A DNA stretch of 18,593 nt from Trachelipus rathkii. Lineage: Eukaryota; Arthropoda; Malacostraca; Isopoda; Trachelipodidae. Made by a program: the position numbers and the translations under genes. The stretch is taken from positions 30,001 through 48,593 of the forward strand of contig JABUQX010125939.1 of the NCBI GenBank assembly GCA_015478945.1, read 5' to 3'. The notes beneath the pieces are model-generated. The model saw nothing but the letters and a program-made list of their open reading frames with translations. It was not told the origin of the DNA and searched no databases. This document shows positions 9,805-17,889 of this stretch, piece after piece; position 1 is the first letter of the stretch; each line of letters opens with the position of its first letter.

Positions 9805-9964
9805 ATAATATATATATATTATATATATATATATATAATAATGGGCCGATTTTAATTGACTTTTTATACTTGTTGTATGTTTTCGTACGAAAAACACAGC
9901 CGGACCGCAAAAACCTAGGCTGCCATTGCCGCCAGGGCCGCCGCAAAGTCTAGAGCCGCCACTG
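9605..9964. mobile_element. Short non-autonomous hAT-like element with an internal AT array
   Basis: The plus strand from 9605 begins CATGGCGGCTCCAG and the minus strand from 9964 begins CAGTGGCGGCTCTAG. They match except for one missing base and one C/T change. CAGTGGCGGCTC-type termini are typical of hAT superfamily ends. Inside are two GC-rich shoulders (9605-9722 and 9841-9964) around an (AT)n core at 9723-9840. There is no transposase coding region, so if real it is a MITE-like derivative. Flanking bases are tatatatt on the left and atatttat on the right: not an exact 8-bp duplication, but both flanks are unstable AT repeats. Alternatively, two separate element fragments may have come together. 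Confidence 0.55.
9723..9840. repeat. (AT)n array inside the hAT-like element
   Basis: About 118 bases of alternating A and T with slips, between the two GC-rich shoulders of the hAT-like element. Confidence 0.95.
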
Positions 9965-10107
<143 letters not shown>

Positions 10108-10200
10108 GTTATTTATTCATAATTATTTAATTTAATTAATTTAAGTATCACCAAATCATTCGTAGGCAAATTCTCTTTCAAAGATAATTATGTCTTCAGT

Positions 10201-10272
10201 TTATCGCTGGTATAGTGGCTAGGATGTTGGCGAGCTATTCATGATAGCTCGGGTTCAATACTTCGTTTGAAA
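10201..10272 (+). pseudogene. tRNA-Glu-like sequence: tRNA pseudogene or SINE head
   Basis: A tRNA-sized segment of 72 bases has an A-box-like TGGTATAGTGGCTAGGATG at 10208 and a B-box-like GGTTCAATAC at 10252-10261, with normal tRNA spacing. The D-arm and T-arm wording is closest to tRNA-Glu. The acceptor and T stems do not pair, and the anticodon arm is replaced by a different hairpin (GAGCTAT / ATAGCTC at 10231-10249). It is therefore not a functional tRNA. Following sequence to about 10440 could be a SINE body, but no second copy was found in the window. Confidence 0.5.
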
Positions 10273-11100
10273 AGGTTGAAATGACTTTATATTTTACCAA
10301 TTATTTCACAACCAGAGGTTGTAGAAAGATGATTTAAATGTCAATCTGGAGTAGATGATCGTGAGGAATCGAATGGAACCATCAGAAATGATCTCATATC
10401 ATTTCCGGATTATTTGTAGGTCACAGATTAAAAACTAAAAGCACTTTTCAAATTAAGAATTAAAAAAAATATATATTACTAAATAACCTGACATAAGCCC
10501 ATTATCGTTAACTAGATATGAAAATGCCTTACACGGTAATCAATATACATTTTAAATAAAAAAAATATAATGTTACAAATTGAAGAATGAACTAAATGCT
10601 ATTTTTCCATCTTAGTTTACTGAAGAGACTCATTTATTCCTGATGTTTTTCTTTTCTCATGGGGTGGTGGTATTAAACACCTCCTCTTCTCGAGTGTGTG
10701 CAGCAGTGGTTTTTAACTTATTTTTTAGTTCCAGTCTTAATTTCTTTAATGTGTCGGAGGTATATGTCGATTATTTTCTTGTAAGAATTTATCAGTATCC
10801 TATACTAATTTAGAGAGACAAAAACAAGTTTCCCATCCTTAACTTCAGCCCATTCATATCCACTTAGAAAAATTAAAGACACTCACACAGTATAATTAAT
10901 CAAATATTTCATATGCGAAACTAATGAAGTTGCATGAAAAACAGTCAGATCTCTGCACCGACTATTCGTCAATGAAGTCACTTTATCAAGTTCCTTAAAT
11001 ATTTAAATGTTTTTTCTTTATTCGGCTGTCTACAAATTTTCAAATTTCAGTTTCGGTAATTTTATAACCATAAAAAAACCTTTAAGGAATAGTACACTCT
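10273..11100. other. AT-rich DNA, no gene recognised
   Basis: There is no ORF of note. The first 170 bases may be the body of a tRNA-derived SINE. The remainder shows only A and T runs. Confidence 0.5.
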
Positions 11101-11132
11101 CTTTGTCGTTAAGTTTTTTTTAGAGCATATGC

Positions 11133-11149
11133 GCAGGAGCCGCTCCTGC
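11133..11149. repeat. Short perfect palindrome
   Basis: GCAGGAGC and GCTCCTGC are 8-base arms around a single C. This is a small hairpin candidate in otherwise AT-rich DNA, with no function assigned. Confidence 0.5.
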
Positions 11150-11317
11150 ATACCAGAATGCAGTTATACTGAGAGAAAAGCGATTTAAGAAGAAGCTCCT
11201 GAAACAAACTCAATTAGTGAACTGCGATGGAGATTTAAATCTTCAATGGTAGATCTAGTGTCCGTAGGAAAGCGAGAAGAATATCACTTCTCAGGTGTAA
11301 AGGGATTAAGGCTAGAT

Positions 11318-11710
11318 TTACGGGTGACGATCTTGAAAAGGTATTGTGAATAGAGCAGGGAAATATTTTAGATTAAGAGCGATGATGGTCCCGTCCCGCA
11401 TCCAACAAGGGGGTGGTGGATCAATAGAGATTTTCGTGATCGGCAGGATAGACCAAAACGTGAGACCTTCCTTGCCATGGGAAAATCGTGAACAAGATTT
11501 GCCTGGCCTATTCGTTAGCGAGCAAAAAAAAAAAAAATGAACTATCAAGTTTTTTTCAACTTTTTTCAGAAAAAAATCGCCAAAACCAAACAAACCAATA
11601 TAACTTTTCTCCTTTTGATATTGTTTAGGAGACGGATAAACCCAATTATTTTTCTTAGAACACGACTTTGCGGTAATTTTTTTTATATATTCAGTATTGG
11701 CAGATGGCAC
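11318..11710 (-). other. 130-codon open frame of unknown status
   Basis: The frame is open from 11710 to 11318 but its first half is Lys/Phe-rich low-complexity sequence, including codons read from an A run at 11525-11537. The second half (about 11520-11318) has a more protein-like composition and higher GC than its surroundings. No domain is recognised. It could be a fragment of a decayed mobile-element gene or chance. Confidence 0.2.
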
Positions 11711-12612
11711 TCATAGTTTGACACCCAATTGGCACTAGAAAGTAAATGGTTAGAGACACAAAAACGCTCTAAATTCAAGTTTTAGAAATCTCCCAATAAT
11801 GTCTTTTATTTTTTACTTTACGTAGATGAGATGAAAATTAATGAATTTAACTCCAAATTTCACTTTCTCAAAATTCCCAAAAATTTCCTTCTGAAATCGA
11901 AACCTTCCCTTAAGGCAAATAATTAGTCCATTGTAATATGAGAAAATAATGATTTTTTATGATATTTATATTGATAATGATATTGAAATAATATTGATAT
12001 TGATAAATGAATACTTGTAGTAGAGTACCCTAAAGTGTGTAAATTTTAGACTATATATTTTCCCACCAGAATAATTTTTGGCATATTTTCATAAAGTCAT
12101 TATTGAATACCATGAAGAAAAAAAGTGTACCAGTCTCAACGCTAATTTTTTCTTAGATTAAACCATTGTTATAGCTGTAACTTTCCACAAAATTGAAACT
12201 CTAGATAAATTTCCTTCTCTCCTAAAAATCACGCCAAAAATAATATCTTCAGCTAATTTGATACTAAATTTTGACATATAAATTTATGTTGAAGGAATAT
12301 TTTTAGAAACAAAGTTTAATTGCAATAAAGTTGAAGTTAATCCATATAAATGCCAAAACATGACCTACCCAGAGGCACAAAAATGACCACCCAGTTGAAA
12401 CCAATTTGAATAATTTTTTTCCACTTTTTGTTCTTTTGAACTTTCAGCATATTAAGATTAAAATTATGTAAAATATAAATTACAGGATTTTGAAGATGGT
12501 CGAGCAACCAACATTAGACCACTTCATTTGAATTAACCCTTTCTTTAAGCATTTCCAAATTGTTTCACGAATTGCAATTTTCCTTAATTTGTTCTGGTCT
12601 TTGTAATCAATT
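11711..12612. other. AT-rich DNA, probably intergenic or intronic
   Basis: No supported feature. It lies upstream of the first visible exon of the reductase gene, so part or all may be its intron. A possible acceptor near 12483 would open a frame of only about 16 codons before a stop, and I did not accept it. Confidence 0.4.
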
Positions 12613-12762
<150 letters not shown>

Positions 12763-12768
12763 TTCAAG

Positions 12769-12910
12769 ATCAAAGTGATGACAGAAGGAAAGGAACACAC
12801 CAGATTTTTCTCACCGGTTTCTCCTCCAAATCATTTTGGATTCATTGAATTGATTCTCAAACTTGAGACGAGCGGAATTGTTTCGAATGTTTTAGAGAAA
12901 TTAAAGCCAG
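12769..12910 (+). CDS. NADH-cytochrome b5 reductase-like protein, exon with FAD-binding region
   Basis: This is the first visible exon of a ferredoxin-NADP reductase-fold flavoprotein of the cytochrome b5 reductase type. These enzymes pass electrons from NADH through FAD to cytochrome b5 or similar acceptors. The 48-residue segment contains RFFSPVS (residues 12-18), matching the family R-x-Y-[ST]-x-x-S flavin motif but with Phe where Tyr is usual. It also contains GIVS (36-39), matching the G-x-x-S motif that contacts FAD phosphate, and LKPG before the next strand. The acceptor is TTTTCAAG ending at 12768, in phase 0; the donor GTAAAG follows 12910 in phase 1. Earlier exons, including the start codon, were not found. 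Assignment to the family is firm; the paralogue is not determined. Confidence 0.85.
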
Positions 12911-13993
12911 GTAAAGTATTTTAAAATTTAAAATTGCTTAGGACGATCTTTATATAAGCATTATGAAAAAAAGTAGTCTGATAACAGATCTGAAAACATA
13001 TACGCGCGACCTTTCTTTATTATCCTAATCTAAGCAACATAATTCCTGCACAAACATTAAGTTTATTTTATTTAAACATATAATTTTCTGACAATTTAAT
13101 TTATTAAAATATTAATAATACCGAATATTATATTAAAAAAAACATGCGGGTGTAAGCTACACCACTAAGATAAATATGAGATACTACAACACATCAACAG
13201 CACACACACACTCTCTCATTCACACCCCACCTACACACTCCCACACAGCACACACACACACACACACACCACACACACACCACACTACAACCACACACAC
13301 CACACACACCACATTTTAGACGTTGCTGCTTTAATTCCGAATCATTATGCTGTAACTTTTATGTTTTCAATCCATTCTTGCTCAGACTCAAACCAAAATA
13401 CTGTTGCGATAATTGTCATTAACTTCATGAAATTTGTTTATTTCACTTAAAGAAATCTTTTAGAAAAATAAGTGTGCAAAGTTTAGTTAGGCCACATCCC
13501 ATAAATTTAAAATATTTTTTAAAGAACTCTATGAAATTATATTTCTGTTAGGAAGTATCAAGGTTATCGTCTTGTCAGGCTTTAAAACTAAAGTACGCTA
13601 GAAGTAGAACGTATTAAGAAATGGAATATTTCATTATTCTGTCATTTTCATAATTATGAAAAGATAGGAAAATAATTCTCAACAATGAACCAACAAACGA
13701 GTATATATGGCTAAAGTCATTTTGACGGACGATATTCTTCTACGATTGTCAAAATGTAAAATTGATAAGCATATTATTCAATAATAAAATCAATGAAAAC
13801 GCTACCTTAATGAATATAATAACTTCAGTGGCATTCAGTTTCGATTTATAAAATTTATAATTAAATACTTTTTACATGCAACTATAATCTTTGTACAGAT
13901 CCACAAGTAAGCTTGAAATAACTTTAATAGTAGAAGCTTATTTTTTTTCGTTTACTTGACCTAATTTTCCTTCCAATATATATTTTATTTTAG
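12911..13993 (+). other. Intron of the reductase gene, with a (CA)n array
   Basis: A GT-AG intron of 1083 bases whose acceptor tract TATTTTATTTTAG is T-rich. It contains the (CA)n array at 13199-13313 and otherwise AT-rich sequence without ORFs. Splicing joins CCA-G to GT-GAA, restoring a Gly codon and the continuous motif LKPGELVEFRGP. Confidence 0.8.
13199..13313. repeat. Impure (CA)n microsatellite in the intron
   Basis: About 115 bases of CA repeat broken by CTCTCT, CC and CTA interruptions. Confidence 0.95.
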
Positions 13994-14215
13994 GTGAACT
14001 TGTAGAATTCCGCGGTCCATGTGGTGGTTTTGAATATGAACGAAATATGCTGGATGAATTGATTGTTTTGGCAGCAGGATCTGGAGCAACTCCAGCAATT
14101 CAGCTCGCTCGAACTTTGGTTTCAGATCAAGGAGATAAGACTAAATTAAAGTTAATTTATTACGCAAAAAAAGTAGAAGAAATTCTATGTCGCGATGAGT
14201 TGATGAAAATTTCAG
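13994..14215 (+). CDS. Reductase-like protein, exon with the NAD-binding loop
   Basis: This exon continues the protein for about 74 residues. It starts with ELVEFRGPCGGFEYE, whose GPCGGF matches the conserved GPxGxF block that ends the FAD domain. LIVLAAGSGATPAIQL then matches the NAD-binding GGTGITP-type loop, with Ser and Ala substitutions, followed by a strand and turn of the form LKLIYYAKKVEEILCRDEL. Length, order and spacing fit the family without gaps. The donor GTAATT follows 14215 in phase 1. A 60-codon frame starting at the internal ATG 14047 is only the middle of this exon and not a separate gene. Confidence 0.9.
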
Positions 14216-14309
14216 GTAATTATTTTTAAATTAAATAATAATAATTCTTGGGAACTCTCAAAACATTTTTTCACCACTTGCTTTTATGATTTATTCTTCA
14301 ACATTTCAG
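14216..14309 (+). other. Short intron of the reductase gene
   Basis: A 94-base intron with GTAATT donor and ACATTTCAG acceptor. Splicing completes an Asp codon (G + AT). Confidence 0.85.
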
Positions 14310-14440
14310 ATGGAGACTCTCGCTTTAACTTAATAATGACTCTATCTGAACCTCCTGAAGATTGGGAAGGTGAAGAAGGTTTTATTGATCAAGAGATGAA
14401 CAATAAATATGTTAGCTTACCAGCTACAGGACAATGTAAG
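14310..14440 (+). CDS. Reductase-like protein, exon with the PPEDW motif
   Basis: Forty-three codons following the split Asp. The exon encodes RFNLIMTLSEPPEDWEGEEG and a short tail ending in CK. RF-x-x-x-x-TL followed by PP-x-x-W and EGFID matches the NADH domain of cytochrome b5 reductases just before the C-terminal CGPP(x)M block. The exon ends in phase 0 at AAG with a good donor GTAGGT. The next exon should begin with hydrophobic residues and CGPP; I did not find it up to 18593, so the gene either has a long last intron or is truncated by repeats. No stop or frameshift interrupts the three exons, which suggests a live gene. Confidence 0.88.
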
Positions 14441-14869
14441 GTAGGTATTTTTCTCAATTGTACACGCAGTATACGAAGACACAATCATGTTTGTATATTT
14501 TCATTATAAAAACAAATACAAGCTATGGAAAATTACTAGCATATACCTAATCTAGAAAAAAATATATAAAGAAAAGACACTATACAAATTACATTAAAAA
14601 AAAAAACTATCTGGAACAAGTTCGCAGACCAATTCGTCACATACTTGGTCTTTCATGAAATCATGTAATACAAACTCAAATTTCGGCAGAACATAAAACC
14701 TAAACCGAATGAAAATAAATAAGCCTTCAACTTCTATATCCCTAATATCTCACTAAAGAAGTCAATTCAGCACTTTCTCCAGAAATCAGTAAATTATCAA
14801 CACCGATGCAAAAAAAAGTCACATTCGGTAGACCGTATTACTCACATCAACAACCTAGCAACCTAATAA
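14441..14869. other. Downstream intron or intergenic AT-rich DNA
   Basis: The donor at 14441 opens into AT-rich sequence without recognised genes or repeats. Confidence 0.4.
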
Positions 14870-14882
14870 CTAAACAGTTTAC

Positions 14883-15137
14883 GAAACACAGAACACACAA
14901 ATTCAAATAACAGATACAAAACAGTCTACACAATCAGAAGACTGTTATAGCAATAGGACGATATTGTTGATATTTGAAAAGTCTTATAACTGCACGGCAT
15001 GGGAGGGGTCTTAACCCCATCCAAATCTTCTATCCCCCAGTTTGGGACCTCCCAACAAAAGTGGGAGCAACCTGAACAACTTAAGAAACACAAAGCACAC
15101 AAATTCAAAGAACAGACACAAAACAATTTACACAATC
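14883..15137. repeat. Pair of 53-base direct repeats offset by 202
   Basis: Segment 14883-14935 and segment 15085-15137 share 47 of 53 bases by eye, both running from GAAACACA to ACACAATC. Between them is a distinct segment with GGGAGGGGTCTTAACCCC at about 15000-15017. A 78-codon minus-strand frame (15162-14926) crosses the second copy and is Cys/Ser-rich without a recognised domain. The pair may be tandem duplication or part of a dispersed repeat. Confidence 0.7.
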
Positions 15138-15180
15138 CTAATAATAAAAGGTAAGAGATCATATACCTTTCCCGAGAAAG

Positions 15181-15181
<1 letters not shown>

Positions 15182-15219
<38 letters not shown>

Positions 15220-15291
15220 TATATATAATATATATTATATATAGCTATATATATTTATATATATATATATATAATATACTATATATATAAC

Positions 15292-15324
<33 letters not shown>

Positions 15325-15327
15325 AAT
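15182..15327. repeat. (AT)n microsatellite
   Basis: About 145 bases of AT repeat with slips and interruptions (TAGCTA, TAACTA). Confidence 0.95.
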
Positions 15328-15344
15328 AAGTAGTAGGGGACACA

Positions 15345-15640
15345 AACCCGAAAAGTAACGGAAGCCAGATTTGTCGCTAAATCTGGCACCCTAACCGCTA
15401 ATTTTGCGCTTTTTTGGTACTTTTTTTACTGATTTTTACATTTTTTAGGAATTTTCTTACTTTTTTTAACGTTTTGGCACGGAAAAGTACGGAAGTAACG
15501 TTTTGACACGGAAAAGTAACGGAAGCCAAATTGACGCTAAATTGAGCAACACTAATCCGCTAAATTTGTCCCATTTTTTTTTTGGCACTTTTTAAACATT
15601 TTTTAGCTTACTTTTTTAACGTTTTGTCATTATCTCAGGT
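15345..15640. repeat. Tandem pair of about 161 bp with a 29-bp internal repeat
   Basis: AAAAGTAACGGAAGCCA starts at 15351 and again at 15512. Each copy continues with a GACGCTAAAT or GTCGCTAAAT block, then CCGCTAA, then a T-rich run with GGTACTTTT or GGCACTTTT. Inside, AACGTTTTGGCAC (15468) and AACGTTTTGACAC (15497) are 29 bases apart, with a third partial copy at 15618. The T runs may mark an older transposon tail. Confidence 0.7.
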
Positions 15641-15643
15641 AAG

Positions 15644-16497
15644 ATCCCCCAACTCCGGAGGATTTGGGGATTTTTCCCTTGGCAGCCCCTGCACGCCGAG
15701 CAAAGACACGAACGAATTTTGGAGGTTTTGGAATCCTAGTCATGTCGGCAGCTGACTTGGAAATTCCCTCATTTCACTAGATTTTGACGTTTGATCCGCA
15801 GCCCTGGTTTTTAAGGTCGGTGAGACCGAATTTTAAGGTCTGGAAGACCGTTTTCGGAGGTTTAGCCTCCCAAAAGGGGGCGGAGCTCCCAGAGGGGGCT
15901 TTTTGGTTCCTAAAAGGTTTTCAATGATAGGCAGATCATTTTTGATGGTTCCAATTGATTTATCGATGTTATTTACCCCTGTATCGATGTTTAAATCGTC
16001 TTTCTACGTGCTCTGGTTGACTTTTTACATTGAAAATATAATCGAAAGAAAATTATTAATAACCATTCGATTAATCGTTGTGTAGTAGTGATCCTAGAAG
16101 AGAATTTCGATATGAGAATAGAAGAAAATAATGGGGAAAACTTGGTATATGGTCATTGTATGTGATAAACTGATCACAGGTGAGTTTTTTGTGACCGGAG
16201 GTCACCCCTAAGGGGTGTTGCCCTTAGCGCCAGGGTCAAATTCGTCCTGAAACCATGTTAGGCTTAACGTATCGGAGTGAAATCTGGATGTGAGTTATAT
16301 GATGACGTATTCGTCGGAGACGAGATTACGTTCTCTGCGTCCCCCGTAAGGGGGACGCTGCCCCCGAAAAATAAAATGATCTTAGAAGGATTGAAACTCA
16401 GAGAAAGGTTTAAGGAGTCGGAGTTTGGAGTTCGGATTCGGAGACGGAGTTGGAGTCGGATTGTTCGGAGTCCAGGGACCCACCGGAGGTGGGTCCC
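15644..16497. repeat. Cluster of perfect short hairpins in a GC-richer block
   Basis: At least eight short inverted repeats lie here: 15644-15671 (ATCCCC/GGGGAT with one bulge, CTCCGGAG inside); 15817-15829 (TCGGT/ACCGA, loop GAG); 15837-15849 (GGTCT/AGACC, loop GGA); 15856-15870 (GGAGG/CCTCC, loop TTTAG); 15882-15889 (GGAGCTCC); 16191-16205 (GTGACC/GGTCAC, loop GGA); 16203-16217 (CACCCC/GGGGTG, loop TAA); 16337-16358 (GCGTCCCCC/GGGGGACGC, loop GTAA); 16475-16497 (10-base arms, loop GGA). Stems differ but loops recur. Several small ORFs cross the block and are not convincing. It could be one dispersed repeat family or an RNA-structured element. Confidence 0.7.
16409..16473. repeat. Degenerate GGAGTC/TCGGAG hexamer array
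   Basis: Variants of GGAGTCGGAGTT recur through about 65 bases, directly before the 10-base-arm hairpin. A related array appears in the opposite orientation at 8583-8660. Confidence 0.65.
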
Positions 16498-16539
16498 CCC
16501 TTGAAAAAAAAAGAAGAGAAATGCTTGGAAAGGCAAAAC

Positions 16540-16588
16540 AGAGGAAGAAGAAGGAAGAAGAAGAAGGAAGAAGGAGGAGGAAAGGAGG
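16540..16588 (+). repeat. Pure purine tract (GAAGAAGGA-rich)
   Basis: Forty-nine consecutive purines, mainly GAA and GGA units. It produces a Lys/Glu/Arg-rich frame at 16425-16724 that is low complexity and not accepted as a gene. Confidence 0.8.
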
Positions 16589-16752
16589 TAGAGGGAAGGA
16601 AGAAATGGGAAGGAAATTGAGAGTTGGCAACGACATCGGTGCTGGCTCCGGTGCGGTGCGAGTTATTAAATATTTGTGTATAACAAAAATGTTGATGTCT
16701 TTATATAGGTTATCGAGTCTGTAGATTTCGAAAATAATGGTTTCAGAACCAT

Positions 16753-16799
16753 CAAGAATAATAAATAAATAAATAAAATAAATAAATGAAATAAAATTT
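16753..16799. repeat. (AAAT)n tract
   Basis: A run of AAAT/AATA units with small slips, of the kind often found as a retroelement tail. No element could be assigned. Confidence 0.7.
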
Positions 16800-17004
16800 C
16801 TTACACCTTTTTTGTTTATAACTTAAAAATTTTACGTTTTTAATACTAAAGCAGTAAAATCATAATCAATGCCATCCGCCCTCCTCCTATCACCGCTCCT
16901 GACCATCTATGATCTATTGATCTATTGATTAAATGGTCACATTTCGAGTAGTATTTTGGATAACATAAATAGTATCAAGTCCATTCTACAGCGATCCTAC
17001 ATAA

Positions 17005-17560
17005 ATGCCGACGTAAAAAAGTTTTCACATTAATAAAGCTTACTTAGCATCACTGATGAACTAAGAAATAATGTACAACGACAAACTTAACTCAACTTAA
17101 ACAGGAATAAACGGTCAACATTAACAAAGTTTTACACCTAACAGCAGTAAAAGTAACTAACATCGCATCAAAACGTACAATCTTATTCCACACTTGGGAC
17201 GGTCAAGCCCATATCCTGTAGAATTAGTAAGTACTGTTAGAATTAATAATATTTGAACTACAATTTATTACCCTTGTGTAATTATCAATAGACCGGTGAA
17301 AGTATGCTAACGTAACAAGTTTTTGCCTATTAATAAAGCTAACATGAATTGTAACATGAACTAAGAATATTATTAACGACAAACCTGACACACTTTTACG
17401 CTAGAATAAACAGCTAACATTAACAAAGATCCACACTTAACACATGTAAAGTAACAACTGACAAAAAACACTTGTTCATCTTTATCAAGCATATCTCCAA
17501 CTGACAATGTTATTTACATAACATAGTATAATTAACAAAAAATTTAGCATAACGCACCTA
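17005..17560. repeat. Degenerate tandem duplication, period about 300 bp
   Basis: TAATAAAGCT at 17031 recurs at 17331, and AATAAAC followed by CAT-TAACAAAG at about 17106-17129 recurs at about 17405-17428, offset 299-300. Intervening landmarks (GAACTAAGAA, ACGACAAAC) keep the same order. Weaker matches to the ACAAGTTTT landmark occur at 17588 and 17783, so there may be further partial copies. The unit is A-rich and has no ORF. Confidence 0.65.
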
Positions 17561-17644
17561 ACTTCATATACCTAATGGGTAAAGACAAACAAGTTTTACC
17601 CTCTGTAAAGCTACTCTGTAAAGTAAACTATGACTTCATAATTA

Positions 17645-17716
17645 ACACACACACACACACACACGACACACCAACACACACAACACACACACACACACAC
17701 CACACACACACACAAC
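17645..17716. repeat. Impure (CA)n microsatellite
   Basis: About 70 bases of CA repeat with GACACACC and CC interruptions. Frames reading Thr-His or Val-Cys repeats across it are artefacts. Confidence 0.95.
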
Positions 17717-17883
17717 AGCCAGACGAAATAAATAGCCATCATCATAATGTAGTCAATAAATCGAACATACGAGGGAAGTAAACAAGTTTTTCGTATTTTA
17801 ATAAACATATAATTTTGCTTGAAAAAGCGTTATTAAATACATAAAAACATATAAATACTAAAAATATAGTTTATTTTTAAATA

Positions 17884-17889
17884 TTTATT
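17884..17889 (-). promoter_or_regulatory. Polyadenylation signal overlapping the stop codon
   Basis: AATAAA at 17889-17884 on the minus strand uses the final A of the TGA stop codon. Such overlap is unusual for host genes with long 3' UTRs and is common in compact viral genomes. In AT-rich DNA it can also occur by chance. Confidence 0.4.

Noticed and set aside
12483..12530. Possible exon after TTACAG at about 12478-12483
   Set aside because: It meets a stop after about 16 codons and has no match to the expected reductase segment.
16264..16724. Four overlapping frames on both strands, some Pro- or Lys/Glu-rich
   Set aside because: They cross hairpins, GGAG repeats and a purine tract. Composition follows the repeats.
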